From Breoghania corrubedonensis (GTDB lineage: Bacteria; Pseudomonadota; Alphaproteobacteria; Rhizobiales; Stappiaceae): a stretch of 64,000 nt of DNA. Of the stretch, positions 16,256 to 24,710 are shown piece after piece. The notes under the pieces were generated by a model. The model saw nothing but the letters and a program-made list of their open reading frames with translations. It was not told where the DNA came from and did not search any database. Location of the stretch: positions 1,556,078-1,620,077 of the forward strand of contig NZ_QAYG01000001.1 in assembly GCF_003053845.1 (NCBI RefSeq). The letters run 5' to 3'. The position numbers were made by a program, and so were the translations under genes. Positions within the stretch are counted from its first letter, which is position 1; the number at the start of each line of letters is the position of its first letter.

Positions 16256-16299
16256 AGCGATGTCGGCCCGACTGATCCGGTCGACGAGAAATCGCTCTA
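16253..16299 (+). repeat. Long hairpin between soxY and soxZ
   Basis: TAGAGCGAT (16253-16261, starting with the soxY stop codon) is perfectly complementary to ATCGCTCTA (16291-16299). The 29-nt interior can form a further short CGAC/GTCG stem. No T-run follows, so transcription probably continues into soxZ. It may protect the soxY 3' end or be a copy of an intergenic palindromic repeat family. Confidence 0.6.
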
Positions 16300-16327
16300 A
16301 AGGTCAAAGTTCAAGGAGAGAGCCGTC

Positions 16328-16654
16328 ATGGCCAAAGTCAAACCACGCGTAAAACTGCAGAAGAAGGCTGACAAGGGCGAGGTGATCACGATCAAGACGC
16401 TGATCAGTCATCCAATGGAATCGGGTCAGCGCAAGGACAAGAGCGGCAACGTCATCCCGCGTAAGATCATCAACTCGTTCAAGTGCGAGTTCAACGGCAA
16501 GCCCGTGTTCTCCTGCGACATGGATCCGGCGATCTCGGCCAATCCGTATCTGGAGTTCATGGCCAAGGTCGAGGAGAGCGGAACGTTCGCCTTCACCTGG
16601 GTGGATGACGACGGCAGCGTCTACACGACCGAGGAAAAGATCACGGTCGAATAA
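16328..16654 (+). CDS. soxZ: SoxZ, partner subunit of the SoxYZ carrier
   Basis: A protein of 108 residues without a signal peptide, matching SoxZ over its length: KPRVKLQKKADKGEVITIKTLISHPMESGQRKD, then a middle around FKCEFNGKPVF and the final TFAFTWVDDDGS. It binds SoxY and helps to expose the carrier arm. Its two cysteines are not in a redox motif. CAAGGAGAG precedes the ATG. soxA follows 52 bp later. Confidence 0.96.
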   Translation: MAKVKPRVKLQKKADKGEVITIKTLISHPMESGQRKDKSGNVIPRKIINSFKCEFNGKPVFSCDMDPAISANPYLEFMAKVEESGTFAFTWVDDDGSVYTTEEKITVE

Positions 16655-16706
16655 GAGCCGACATTTCTGCCGGGAGGAGACGGCAAAGCCGAGGGGAGGA
16701 AGGCAG

Positions 16707-17561
16707 TTGAGAAAGGCAATCGTATTTGGCGCGGCAGCGCTTGCGATCGTCGGCGCGGGGGCCGCAAGTTTCGCCGAGCCGGTCAATGACGAACTGGTCA
16801 TCGACGGCGAGACGAAGATCATAACCCGCGCCAAGGCGCCGGAGGGAAGCCCCTTCGAAGAGGTGACGTCGGGTTGGCTCTACCGCACGAAGGAAACGCG
16901 GGCGCTTGAAGCCGATTCATTCGAAAATCCCGGCATGCTCTATGTGGAACGTGGCGAGGAAATCTGGAACATGGCCGCAGGCGCCGCCGGCAAGTCCTGC
17001 GCCGAGTGCCACGGGGATGCTTCGGAAAGCATGAAGGGCGTCGGCGCCCACTATCCCAAATGGAACGCCGAGGCCGGCAAGCCCTTCAATCTGGAGCTCC
17101 AGATCAACGCCTGTCGCGAAGCCAACATGAAGGCCGAGCCTTACAAGTTCGACGCCCCGGACCAGAAGGCGCTCGTCACCTACATCAAGAACCAGTCGCT
17201 TGGCACTCCGGTGGCGATCGATCTGGATGCCGGCGAGATGCGGGCGTGGTGGGAGAAGGGCAAGGAGGCCTACTACACCCGCATGGGCCAACTGAACCTT
17301 TCCTGCGCGAGCTGCCACGAGCAGAACAACGGCAAGTACATCCGGGCCGATCACCTCAGCCAGGGCAACACCAACGGGTTCCCGACCTACCGGTTGAAGC
17401 AGGCGAACATGGTTTCGCTGCACAACCGCTTCCGTGGCTGCATCCGCGACACGCGGGCGGCCCAGCCCAAGGCATTTTCAGACGTGCTGATGGCGCTGGA
17501 AGTCTATGTCGCGTGGCGCGGAACCGGTCTTTCCGTCGAAACGCCCGCCGTCCGGCAATAG
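16707..17561 (+). CDS. soxA: SoxA, diheme cytochrome c subunit of SoxXA
   Basis: A periplasmic protein of 284 residues with a signal peptide (about 1-24, ending ASFAEP) and two heme motifs, CAECH at 98-102 and CASCH at 200-204, so it belongs to the diheme class of SoxA. The active-site cysteine that ligates heme and binds sulfur is Cys245 in FRGCIRD. The start is a TTG at 16707 directly after GGGGAGGA; longer frames lack a signal peptide. With SoxX it catalyses the first oxidative step. A strong hairpin follows its stop codon. Confidence 0.93.
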   Translation: MRKAIVFGAAALAIVGAGAASFAEPVNDELVIDGETKIITRAKAPEGSPFEEVTSGWLYRTKETRALEADSFENPGMLYVERGEEIWNMAAGAAGKSCAECHGDASESMKGVGAHYPKWNAEAGKPFNLELQINACREANMKAEPYKFDAPDQKALVTYIKNQSLGTPVAIDLDAGEMRAWWEKGKEAYYTRMGQLNLSCASCHEQNNGKYIRADHLSQGNTNGFPTYRLKQANMVSLHNRFRGCIRDTRAAQPKAFSDVLMALEVYVAWRGTGLSVETPAVRQ

Positions 17562-17567
17562 CGAATA

Positions 17568-17596
17568 CGAACGCGGCGGCCCGCACGCCGCGTTCG
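17568..17596 (+). repeat. Strong GC-rich hairpin between soxA and soxB
   Basis: CGAACGCGGCG (17568-17578) pairs perfectly with CGCCGCGTTCG (17586-17596) over a 7-nt loop, starting 7 bp after the soxA stop. The bases after it are mixed rather than a T-run. It could partly terminate transcription or protect the soxXYZA message, giving more carrier and SoxXA than SoxBCD. The rest of the 190-bp gap holds only the soxB ribosome site. Confidence 0.6.
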
Positions 17597-17751
17597 CTTG
17601 GGATTTCTTGAACCGACAGACGAACGGCTTGCCGGGCGCACGAGGTTTCGTGCGCTGCCGGGGAAGCTTTGCCCGAAAGGCACCCTGAAGGGCCCGACCC
17701 GGGCCAATAGGGTGATCCCCAGATAGGGCGATCCAAGGAGCGAAGAACCGC

Positions 17752-19446
17752 ATGTTCTCCAGACGCGAATTCCTCATGGCGGCGGTGGCGACGAGTTCCG
17801 TGCTCGGCTCCGGGATGGCGGGGCGCTGGAGCCGTGCCATGGCGCAGCAGCGGCTCACCGAGGACGGTCTCCTCGCCATGGAGGGGACCGGCAACCTGAC
17901 GCTGGTGCATGTCACCGACATCCACGCGCAGCTCAAGCCGATCTATTTCCGCGAGCCCTCGATCAACCTGGGCGTCGGCGAGGTGGCCGGCAAGCCGCCG
18001 CATGTGACGGGCGCTGATTTCCTCAAGCTCTACGACATCGATCCTGGTTCGCCGCACGCCTACGCGCTGACGTCGGAAGACTTCGTCTCGCTTGCCAGAA
18101 GCTACGGCCGGATGGGCGGCATGGACCGGGTGGCGACCGTCATCCGCCGGATCCGCGAGGAGCGCGGCGCCGACAACGTGGTGCTGCTGGACGGCGGCGA
18201 CACCTGGCAGGGCTCCTACACGGCGCAGCAGACGCAAGGTGCGGACATGATCGAGATCATGAACGCGCTTTCTCCCGACGCGATGACCGGGCACTGGGAA
18301 TTCACCTATGGCACCGACCGGGTGAAGGAGGCCATCGACGCGCTGCCCTTCGCTTTCCTCGGCTCCAACATCTACGATAACGAATGGGACGAGCCGGCCT
18401 TCGAGCACACGCTCATGCTGGAGCGCGGCGGCACCAAGGTTGCCGTCATCGGCCAGGCCTTCCCCTATACGCCGATTGCCAATCCGCGCTGGATGATCCC
18501 CGGCTGGTCCTTCGGCATCCGCGAGGAGGACATCGCCAAGCACGTCGAGGAAGCGCGCGAGGCGGGGGCCGAAGTCGTCGTGCTGCTGTCGCACAACGGC
18601 TTCGATGTCGATCGCAAGCTCGCCTCCCGCGTGCCCGGCATCGACGTGATCCTGACCGGCCACACCCACGACGCGCTGCCCGAACCGGTGATGGTCGGTA
18701 CCACGCTGGTGGTTGCCTCGGGCTCCAACGGCAAGTTCGTTTCCCGCGTCGATCTCGACGTGCGCGACGGGCGGGTGACGGACTGGGCCTACCGGCTCAT
18801 TCCGGTCTTCTCCGATGTCATCACGCCGGATGCGGAGATGGCGGCGCTGATCGACAAGGTCCGCGCGCCCTATGAGGCGGAGCTTGCCCGCGAACTGGCG
18901 ACGACGGATGCATTGCTGTTCCGGCGGGGCAATTTCAACGGCACCTTCGACGATATGATCTGCGAAGCGCTTCTGCAGGAACGCGATGCGGAAATCGCGC
19001 TTTCGCCGGGTTTCCGGTGGGGGACGAGCGTGCTGCCGGGCGACGCCATCACGGTCGAGGATCTCCATAACGCCTGCGCCATGTCCTACCCGGCCGCCTA
19101 CCGCTCCACCATGAGCGGGGCGACGCTGAAGGACGTGCTGGAGGATGTGGCCGACAATCTCTTCAATCCCGATCCCTACTACCAGCAGGGCGGGGACATG
19201 GTCCGCGTCGGGGGCATGGGATACGCGATCGATCCGAAGGCCGCGATGGGCTCGCGGATATCCGACATGACGATGCTGTCCACCGGCGAGCCGATCGATC
19301 CCGCCCGCGACTACACGGTCGCCGGCTGGGCGTCGGTCAACGAGGGGACGGAAGGTCCGGCCATCTGGGACGTGGTGGAAAGCTACCTGACGCGGACGGG
19401 CACCGTCAGCCTGCCGGAAAACCAGTCCGTCAGGGTGGCGGGCTGA
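17752..19446 (+). CDS. soxB: SoxB, thiosulfohydrolase
   Basis: A protein of 564 residues with a Tat leader (SRREFLMAAVATSS) and the metallophosphatase-like fold with its metal motifs: VTDIHAQLKP, LLDGGDTWQGS, TGHWEFTYG, LLSHNGFD and LTGHTHD. The C-terminal 5'-nucleotidase-type domain follows from about residue 380. SoxB uses manganese to hydrolyse the terminal sulfonate from the SoxY-bound intermediate as sulfate. AAGGAG precedes the ATG. It overlaps soxC by one base, so the two are translationally coupled. Length and motifs are normal for the family. Confidence 0.97.
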   Translation: MFSRREFLMAAVATSSVLGSGMAGRWSRAMAQQRLTEDGLLAMEGTGNLTLVHVTDIHAQLKPIYFREPSINLGVGEVAGKPPHVTGADFLKLYDIDPGSPHAYALTSEDFVSLARSYGRMGGMDRVATVIRRIREERGADNVVLLDGGDTWQGSYTAQQTQGADMIEIMNALSPDAMTGHWEFTYGTDRVKEAIDALPFAFLGSNIYDNEWDEPAFEHTLMLERGGTKVAVIGQAFPYTPIANPRWMIPGWSFGIREEDIAKHVEEAREAGAEVVVLLSHNGFDVDRKLASRVPGIDVILTGHTHDALPEPVMVGTTLVVASGSNGKFVSRVDLDVRDGRVTDWAYRLIPVFSDVITPDAEMAALIDKVRAPYEAELARELATTDALLFRRGNFNGTFDDMICEALLQERDAEIALSPGFRWGTSVLPGDAITVEDLHNACAMSYPAAYRSTMSGATLKDVLEDVADNLFNPDPYYQQGGDMVRVGGMGYAIDPKAAMGSRISDMTMLSTGEPIDPARDYTVAGWASVNEGTEGPAIWDVVESYLTRTGTVSLPENQSVRVAG

Positions 19447-20771
19447 TGGACGACGAGACAAGACGCGGTCGAGGGACGACGATGACTGAGACAAACAAGC
19501 CTGCCCCCGGAATGAACCGGCGGGGCTTCCTGAAGGCGGGACTGGCCGCCGGCGGCGCCGCTGCGTTCGGCGGGGCGGCGTTCAGTGGTGCGGCGGGGGC
19601 GGGCGAAAGCGATCCGCTCATTACTGAAGTGCAGGACTGGAACCGTTATCTCGGCGCCGGCGTGCAGGCGGCGCCCTACGGCGTGCCCTCCGCGCACGAG
19701 GCGCATGTGGTGCGGCGCGACGTGGAGTGGCTGACGGCCTCGACCGAAAGCTCGGTCAACTTCACGCCGCTGCATGCGCTCGACGGCATCATCACGCCCA
19801 ACGGGCTGTGCTTCGAACGCCATCATGGCGGTGTCGCCGACATTGCCCCGGCCGATCACCGGCTGATGATCAATGGGCTCGTCGACAAGCCGCTGGTCTT
19901 CACCATGGCCGATCTGATGCGCTTTCCCCGCGAAAACCGGGTCTATTTCCTGGAATGCGCCGCCAATTCCGGCATGGAGTGGCGCGGCGCGCAGCTCAAC
20001 GGCTGTCAGTACACGCACGGCATGGTCCATTGCGTGATGTATACGGGCGTGCCGCTGAAGACGCTGCTCGATGAGGCCGGGATCAAGACCAACGGCAAGT
20101 GGGTGTTGGCCGAAGGCGCCGATGCCGCCGGCATGACCCGCTCCATCCCGATGGAAAAGGCGCTCGACGACTGTCTCGTTGCCTTCAAGATGAATGGCGA
20201 GGCGCTCAGGCCCGAACAGGGCTATCCGCTCCGGCTCTGCGTTCCGGGGTGGGAAGGCAACATGTGGGTGAAATGGCTGCGCCGGCTGGAAGTCGGCGAC
20301 GAGCCCTGGCAGCAGCGCGAGGAAACCTCGAAATACACCGATCTTCTCGCCAACGGAAAGGCGCGGCGCTTCACCTGGGTGATGGATCCCAAATCGGTCA
20401 TCACCAGCCCGTCGCCGCAGATGCCGATCGCCCATGGCAAGGGGCCGCTGGTCGTCTCGGGCCTTGCCTGGTCGGGCAACGGCCGGATCAAGCGGGTCGA
20501 TGTCTCAATCGATGGCGGCCGCAACTGGACCACCGCGCGGATCGACGGGCCGAGCTTTTCCAAGGCGCTGCACCGTTTCTATCTCGATATCGACTGGGAC
20601 GGTTCCGACCTGTTGTTGCAGTCGCGCGCGCTCGACGAGCACGGTTTCTACCAGCCGACCAAGAATGCGCTTCGCGCCGAGCGTGGCGAGAACTCCATCT
20701 ACCACAACAATTCGATCCAGACCTGGCATGTGAAAGAGGACGGGACGGTTGAAAATGTCGAAGTTTCTTAA
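19446..20771 (+). CDS. soxC: SoxC, molybdopterin subunit of sulfane dehydrogenase
   Basis: A protein of 441 residues of the sulfite oxidase family. It has a Tat leader (NRRGFLKAGLAAGGAAAFGG) and the molybdenum-ligating cysteine Cys171 in YFLECAANSG. The dimerisation domain begins at about residue 330. With SoxD it removes six electrons from the SoxY-bound sulfane sulfur, so bacteria with SoxCD usually do not deposit sulfur globules. The ATG at 19446 overlaps the soxB stop; an in-frame ATG at 19482 after GAGGGACG is an alternative that keeps the full leader. Confidence 0.95.
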   Translation: MDDETRRGRGTTMTETNKPAPGMNRRGFLKAGLAAGGAAAFGGAAFSGAAGAGESDPLITEVQDWNRYLGAGVQAAPYGVPSAHEAHVVRRDVEWLTASTESSVNFTPLHALDGIITPNGLCFERHHGGVADIAPADHRLMINGLVDKPLVFTMADLMRFPRENRVYFLECAANSGMEWRGAQLNGCQYTHGMVHCVMYTGVPLKTLLDEAGIKTNGKWVLAEGADAAGMTRSIPMEKALDDCLVAFKMNGEALRPEQGYPLRLCVPGWEGNMWVKWLRRLEVGDEPWQQREETSKYTDLLANGKARRFTWVMDPKSVITSPSPQMPIAHGKGPLVVSGLAWSGNGRIKRVDVSIDGGRNWTTARIDGPSFSKALHRFYLDIDWDGSDLLLQSRALDEHGFYQPTKNALRAERGENSIYHNNSIQTWHVKEDGTVENVEVS

Positions 20772-21438
20772 ATCCCTGATCGTCTTCTCCGCCCTGGGGC
20801 TCGCTCTTCCTGCGATGGCTGGCGACGGGGAGAAATTCGGTCTCGGGCGCACGGCGACGCCCGATGAAGTCGCCGCCTGGGATATCGATGTGCGGCCGGA
20901 CGGAAAGGGCCTGCCGGAAGGCCACGGCACCGTGGCCGAGGGCGAGGTTCTGTTCACCGACAATTGCGCCGCCTGCCACGGCGATTTCGGCGAGGGCGTG
21001 GGCCGCTGGCCGGTTCTCGCTGGCGGACAGGGAACGCTGAAGGACGACCGGCCGGAAAAGACGGTCGGTTCCTATTGGCCTTATCTCTCCACCGTCTACG
21101 ACTACGTTCGCCGCGCCATGCCCTTCGGCAATGCGCGTTCGATGACGAATGACGAGGTCTATGCCCTGACGGCCTATATCCTCTATCTGAACGACATCGT
21201 GACAGATGAGGATTTCGAGCTCTCCAAGGAGAACTTCACCTCCATTCATCTGCCCAACGAGGCCAATTTCATCGAGGACGGTCGCGCGGAAGAACCGTTC
21301 AACGAGCGAAAGGCCGAACCTTGCATGAGCAATTGCAAGGACAGCGCGGTGGAAATCACCATGCGGGCGCGTATCCTCGATGTGACGCCCGGCCGCGCGA
21401 ACGACGACGAAGGTGCCGGAGCGGGATCCGTGGACTGA
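20755..21438 (+). CDS. soxD: SoxD, single-heme cytochrome c subunit of sulfane dehydrogenase
   Basis: A periplasmic protein of 227 residues with a signal peptide (about 1-22, ending PAMAG) and one heme motif, CAACH, at residues 71-75, followed by the typical GRWPVLAGGQGTLKDDRPEKTVGSYWP region. The Paracoccus SoxD is near 380 residues with two heme domains. This version lacks the second domain and ends soon after a CMSNCKD segment. It starts inside the last codons of soxC (17-bp overlap), a sign of coupled synthesis of the complex. Confidence 0.92.
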   Translation: MSKFLKSLIVFSALGLALPAMAGDGEKFGLGRTATPDEVAAWDIDVRPDGKGLPEGHGTVAEGEVLFTDNCAACHGDFGEGVGRWPVLAGGQGTLKDDRPEKTVGSYWPYLSTVYDYVRRAMPFGNARSMTNDEVYALTAYILYLNDIVTDEDFELSKENFTSIHLPNEANFIEDGRAEEPFNERKAEPCMSNCKDSAVEITMRARILDVTPGRANDDEGAGAGSVD

Positions 21439-21462
21439 CGCTTTCCGGGGAGGACAAGGCCG

Positions 21463-22179
21463 ATGCTGTGGGGGAGGGGACTGTCCGGTTTCCTGTTCGC
21501 CATGGTCGCGGCCGCGGCGGCATCGGCCGCACCACCCGAGCCGGAGCACGGCAATCGCGAACGTGGCAAGACCGTCTTCGAGGCCTGCAACGGATGCCAC
21601 CAGGTGGGAGCAGGGGCGCGTCATGGCATCGGGCCCCACCTGGACGCCCTGTTTGGCCGTCGGGCGGGATCGCTCGATGGCTTCAGGTATTCGAGCGCCA
21701 TGCGCCGCCGGGGCAAAGATGGTCTCGTCTGGGATGCGGCGACCCTCGATCGCTATCTCCAGAAGCCCCGGAGGATGGTTCCGGGGACGCGGATGTCCTT
21801 TCGCGGCTTGAGCGACAAGCGGGCGCGGGAAGATCTCATCGCCTATCTGAAGGCGGCGACGGCGAGCGCACCCGCCTCCAATCCGTCCGCGCCCTCCCCG
21901 CCGCGTCCTGAAATCGGCGGTGCGGCCATGGCGATCGAGGGAGATGCCGCCTACGGCGAATATCTGGCCGGCGAATGCGTCACCTGCCATCAGCGTTCGG
22001 GGCGCACGGACGGCATTCCCTCCATCGTCGGCTGGCCGCGCGAAGCCTTCATCCGCGCTCTTTTCGAATACAAGTCCAACGTCCGCCGGCATCAGGTGAT
22101 GTCGATGATGACGGCCAATCTCGGCAATGAGGAGATTGCTGCGCTTGCGGCCTTTTTCAGCGGGCTCGATCCGCAATAA
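21463..22179 (+). CDS. soxE: SoxE, diheme cytochrome c
   Basis: A protein of 238 residues with a signal peptide (hydrophobic 8-22) and two cytochrome domains carrying CNGCH (residues 42-46) and CVTCH (172-176), linked by a proline-serine-rich stretch near 135-150. The position between soxD and soxF and the two hemes fit SoxE, the cytochrome partner of flavoprotein SoxF. GGGGAGGAC precedes the ATG. An alternative view is that it replaces the missing second heme domain of the short SoxD, but the SoxF neighbour favours SoxE. Confidence 0.88.
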   Translation: MLWGRGLSGFLFAMVAAAAASAAPPEPEHGNRERGKTVFEACNGCHQVGAGARHGIGPHLDALFGRRAGSLDGFRYSSAMRRRGKDGLVWDAATLDRYLQKPRRMVPGTRMSFRGLSDKRAREDLIAYLKAATASAPASNPSAPSPPRPEIGGAAMAIEGDAAYGEYLAGECVTCHQRSGRTDGIPSIVGWPREAFIRALFEYKSNVRRHQVMSMMTANLGNEEIAALAAFFSGLDPQ

Positions 22180-22207
22180 TGGAGTTTCGTCCCGGGGAGG
22201 AACGAAG

Positions 22208-23485
22208 ATGACTGCGCTGACCAGACGGTGTTTCGGAATGCTTGCCGGAGCGGGCGTCGCGAGCCTGGCCGCCCCTTCGTTTCTCAGGGCGCAGGGTGCG
22301 CCCCATGTCGTCATCGTGGGAGGTGGAGCGGGCGGGGCGACGGCCGCCCGCTACATCGCAAAGGATGCGGGCGAGGCGATCAACGTGACGCTGATCGAGG
22401 CCAATCCGCAGTACACCACCTGCTTCTTCTCCAATCTCTATCTCGGCGGGTTTCGCAGTTTTGCGTCGATAACCCACGGTTACGACACGCTGGCCGCGAA
22501 TTACGGGATCACGGTCGTCAATGCCCGCGCCACCGCCATCGACCGGCAGGCCAGGGCGGTGCGGCTCGCGGACGGCAGCAGGGTCGCCTATGACCGGCTC
22601 ATCGTCGCCCCCGGCATCGATCTCATCTACGATTCCGTTCCCGGCTATTCGGAGGACGCTACCGGGATCATGCCGCACGCCTGGAAGGCGGGACCGCAGA
22701 CGCAGCTCCTGAAAAGCAGGCTCGACGCGCTTGAGGACGGGCAGCAGATCGTCATCGTGCCGCCGCCCAATCCGTACCGCTGTCCGCCCGCTCCCTACGA
22801 ACGCGCATCCGTCTTCGCCCATGTTCTGAAGGCGAAGGGGCATACGGGCTCGCGCATCATCATCCTCGATCCGAAGCCGAAGTTCTCCAAGCAGGCGCTG
22901 TTCTCCGAAGGCTGGGAGAAATATTACCCCGGCATGATCGAATGGTACGGTCCGGATGTGCACGGCGGCATCAAGGGTGTCGATCCGGCGGCAGGAACCG
23001 TGGAGACGGATTTCGACACGTTCCATGGCGCGCTGGTCAACGTGATCCCGGCGCAAAGGGCCGGCCGCATCGCCCGGGACGCGGGGCTGGCGGACGACAG
23101 CGGCTACTGCCCGATCGATCCGGCCTCCATGCGCTCGATGATGGACGAGAACATATTCGTCCTGGGCGATGCCGCGATCGCGGGGGACATGCCGAAGTCT
23201 GCTTTTGCGGCCAACAGCCAGGCAAAGGTCGCGGCCATGAACGTGCGCGGGGATCTGATCGAGTCGAAGGTCTTTCCGGCAAGGTACGCCAATACCTGCT
23301 GGAGCCTGATCGAGACGGACGACAGCGTGAAGGTGGGCGCGCAATACGCACCGACGGCGGAAAAAATCGCGTCGACGTCGAGTTTCATCAGCCAGACGCA
23401 CGAAGCGTCAGAGGTGCGCAAGACGAACTACGAGGAGTCGCTCGGCTGGTATGCGGGGATCACGGCGGACATCTTCGGCGCGTGA
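22208..23485 (+). CDS. soxF: SoxF, flavocytochrome c sulfide dehydrogenase flavoprotein subunit
   Basis: A protein of 425 residues of the FccB family. It has a twin-arginine leader (TRRCFGMLAGAG), an N-terminal FAD-binding VVIVGGGAGGATAARY at about 34-49, and the two cysteines that form the active-site disulfide, Cys72 in TTCFFSNLYLGG and Cys192 in YRCPPAPYERA. The C-terminal FCSD domain (SLGWYAGITADIFG) is complete. It oxidises sulfide to sulfur in the periplasm and passes electrons to SoxE. It is the last gene of the run and converges on a Fur-family gene with 19 bp between the stops. Confidence 0.93.
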   Translation: MTALTRRCFGMLAGAGVASLAAPSFLRAQGAPHVVIVGGGAGGATAARYIAKDAGEAINVTLIEANPQYTTCFFSNLYLGGFRSFASITHGYDTLAANYGITVVNARATAIDRQARAVRLADGSRVAYDRLIVAPGIDLIYDSVPGYSEDATGIMPHAWKAGPQTQLLKSRLDALEDGQQIVIVPPPNPYRCPPAPYERASVFAHVLKAKGHTGSRIIILDPKPKFSKQALFSEGWEKYYPGMIEWYGPDVHGGIKGVDPAAGTVETDFDTFHGALVNVIPAQRAGRIARDAGLADDSGYCPIDPASMRSMMDENIFVLGDAAIAGDMPKSAFAANSQAKVAAMNVRGDLIESKVFPARYANTCWSLIETDDSVKVGAQYAPTAEKIASTSSFISQTHEASEVRKTNYEESLGWYAGITADIFGA

Positions 23486-23504
23486 ATGGCGGCGGGTGTC
23501 CGCC

Positions 23505-23927
23505 CTATTTGCGCTTGCGGCCATAAAGCTCCAGCCGGTGATGCACGATCTCGTAGCCGAGCTTACGGGCGATCTCTTTCTGCAGCTCCTCGATCCGTTT
23601 CGACGTGAATTCGATGACGGCACCGGTGTCTATGTCGATCAGATGATCGTGGTGGGAGGCATCGGCGGGCTCGAAACGCGACCGCCCGCCCTCGAAGATG
23701 TGGCGGTGGATCGCGCCCTTGTCTTCGAGAAGCTTCATCGTGCGGTAAACGGTCGACAGCGAGATGCTTGCATCGACGCGGACCGCGCGGCGGAAGATCG
23801 CCATGGCATCGGGGTGGTCGTCGCGGTCGGCGAGGATCTCCAGAATGACCTTGCGGGGGCGGGTAATGCGCACGCCGGCTTCCCGCAGGATGCGCTCGTA
23901 TTCGCCGTGGTTGATCGCATGCACCAT
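23505..23927 (-). CDS. Fur-family metal regulator (Fur/Mur type)
   Basis: A protein of 140 residues. The N-terminal winged helix ([12 protein letters not shown]...[18 protein letters not shown]) is followed by the metal-binding dimerisation domain with [16 protein letters not shown] and the C-terminal HHRLELYG. It has no cysteines, hence no structural CxxC zinc sites. The HHDH motif and ending resemble rhizobial Fur/Mur proteins, which sense manganese or iron; it lacks the HHH motif of Irr. It is convergent with soxF and follows the flavin-binding protein gene in the same direction. Which metal it senses cannot be read from the sequence. Confidence 0.85.
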   Translation of the reverse strand: MVHAINHGEYERILREAGVRITRPRKVILEILADRDDHPDAMAIFRRAVRVDASISLSTVYRTMKLLEDKGAIHRHIFEGGRSRFEPADASHHDHLIDIDTGAVIEFTSKRIEELQKEIARKLGYEIVHHRLELYGRKRK

Positions 23928-23986
23928 GACTGCAGGATATCCAGTTGAGACGCATCTGCAAGGCCTGCGGCCTGCGTGGCGATCGC

Positions 23987-24607
23987 TCAGTAGATCGTGC
24001 GGGCCAGATGTTCCTTATAGCCTTCATCATATGCCGTCGCGTCGAACGTCTCGTCGAGCGCTTTGATGATCGTGCCCGTCGAGGGCAGGGCGGTTCGCTC
24101 TATCCGTGTTTCCGGCGCCCATAGCTTGGACCGTACCAACGCTTTCTGGCACTGGAAGTAGACCCGTTCCGCCGTCACCTTGAGGACCGTCACCGGTTCC
24201 TTGCCGTTCATGGCGAAGGAGGCGCAGAACGCGGGGTCGGTCGTGATTTCGGCGGACCCGTTGATGCGCAGCGTCTCGCCGATGCCGGGGATGAGAAACA
24301 GCAGGGAAACGCGCGGGTCGCGCACGATATTGCGCAGCGTGTCGATGCGATTGTTGCCTCGGCGGTCCGGTATCAGGACGGTATTTCTGTCTTCCACCCG
24401 CACGAAGCCGGCGGGATCTCCGCGTGGCGAGCAATCGAGGCCTTCCGGTCCCACGCTGGCGATGACCACGAAGGGCGCGGCCTCGATGAAGGCGCGGTAG
24501 TGGTCGGAGATATGGTCGAGTTCCTTGACCAGCGAACGCTTGGCTGGTTCGCCGTACAACGCCTCGAGCTGCTCGGCCGACGTGACTGCGTGATCCGTGC
24601 TGGTCAT
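23987..24607 (-). CDS. Pyridoxamine 5'-phosphate oxidase-family FMN-binding protein
   Basis: A split-barrel protein of 206 residues. Recognisable segments are [30 protein letters not shown] at the N-terminal side of the barrel, [18 protein letters not shown] in the flavin-binding part and [18 protein letters not shown]. This pattern fits the PNPOx-like family (MSMEG_1061 type), which binds FMN or F420. I chose the ATG at 24607 because GGGAGAGA precedes it; the frame could extend to 24643. It lies 59 bp upstream of the Fur-family gene and may be co-transcribed. The reaction it catalyses is unknown. Confidence 0.8.
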   Translation of the reverse strand: MTSTDHAVTSAEQLEALYGEPAKRSLVKELDHISDHYRAFIEAAPFVVIASVGPEGLDCSPRGDPAGFVRVEDRNTVLIPDRRGNNRIDTLRNIVRDPRVSLLFLIPGIGETLRINGSAEITTDPAFCASFAMNGKEPVTVLKVTAERVYFQCQKALVRSKLWAPETRIERTALPSTGTIIKALDETFDATAYDEGYKEHLARTIY

Positions 24608-24710
24608 GGCTCTCTCCCAAACTGCCAGGCAAGTGCTCCGCATGGCGGGCCGGCACGCAAGACGAATGGCTTACCGCCATCGGCCCGCTGCCGGCCCCCG
24701 CGGTTTAAGG

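Noticed and set aside
17356-19494. Open frame of 712 codons opposite soxA-soxB
   Set aside because: Antisense shadow of soxB; it crosses two real genes and the gap between them and has no recognisable domain.
20488-23401. Two long minus-strand frames opposite soxC-soxF
   Set aside because: The plus strand carries heme motifs, leaders and flavin motifs throughout; the antisense products show none.
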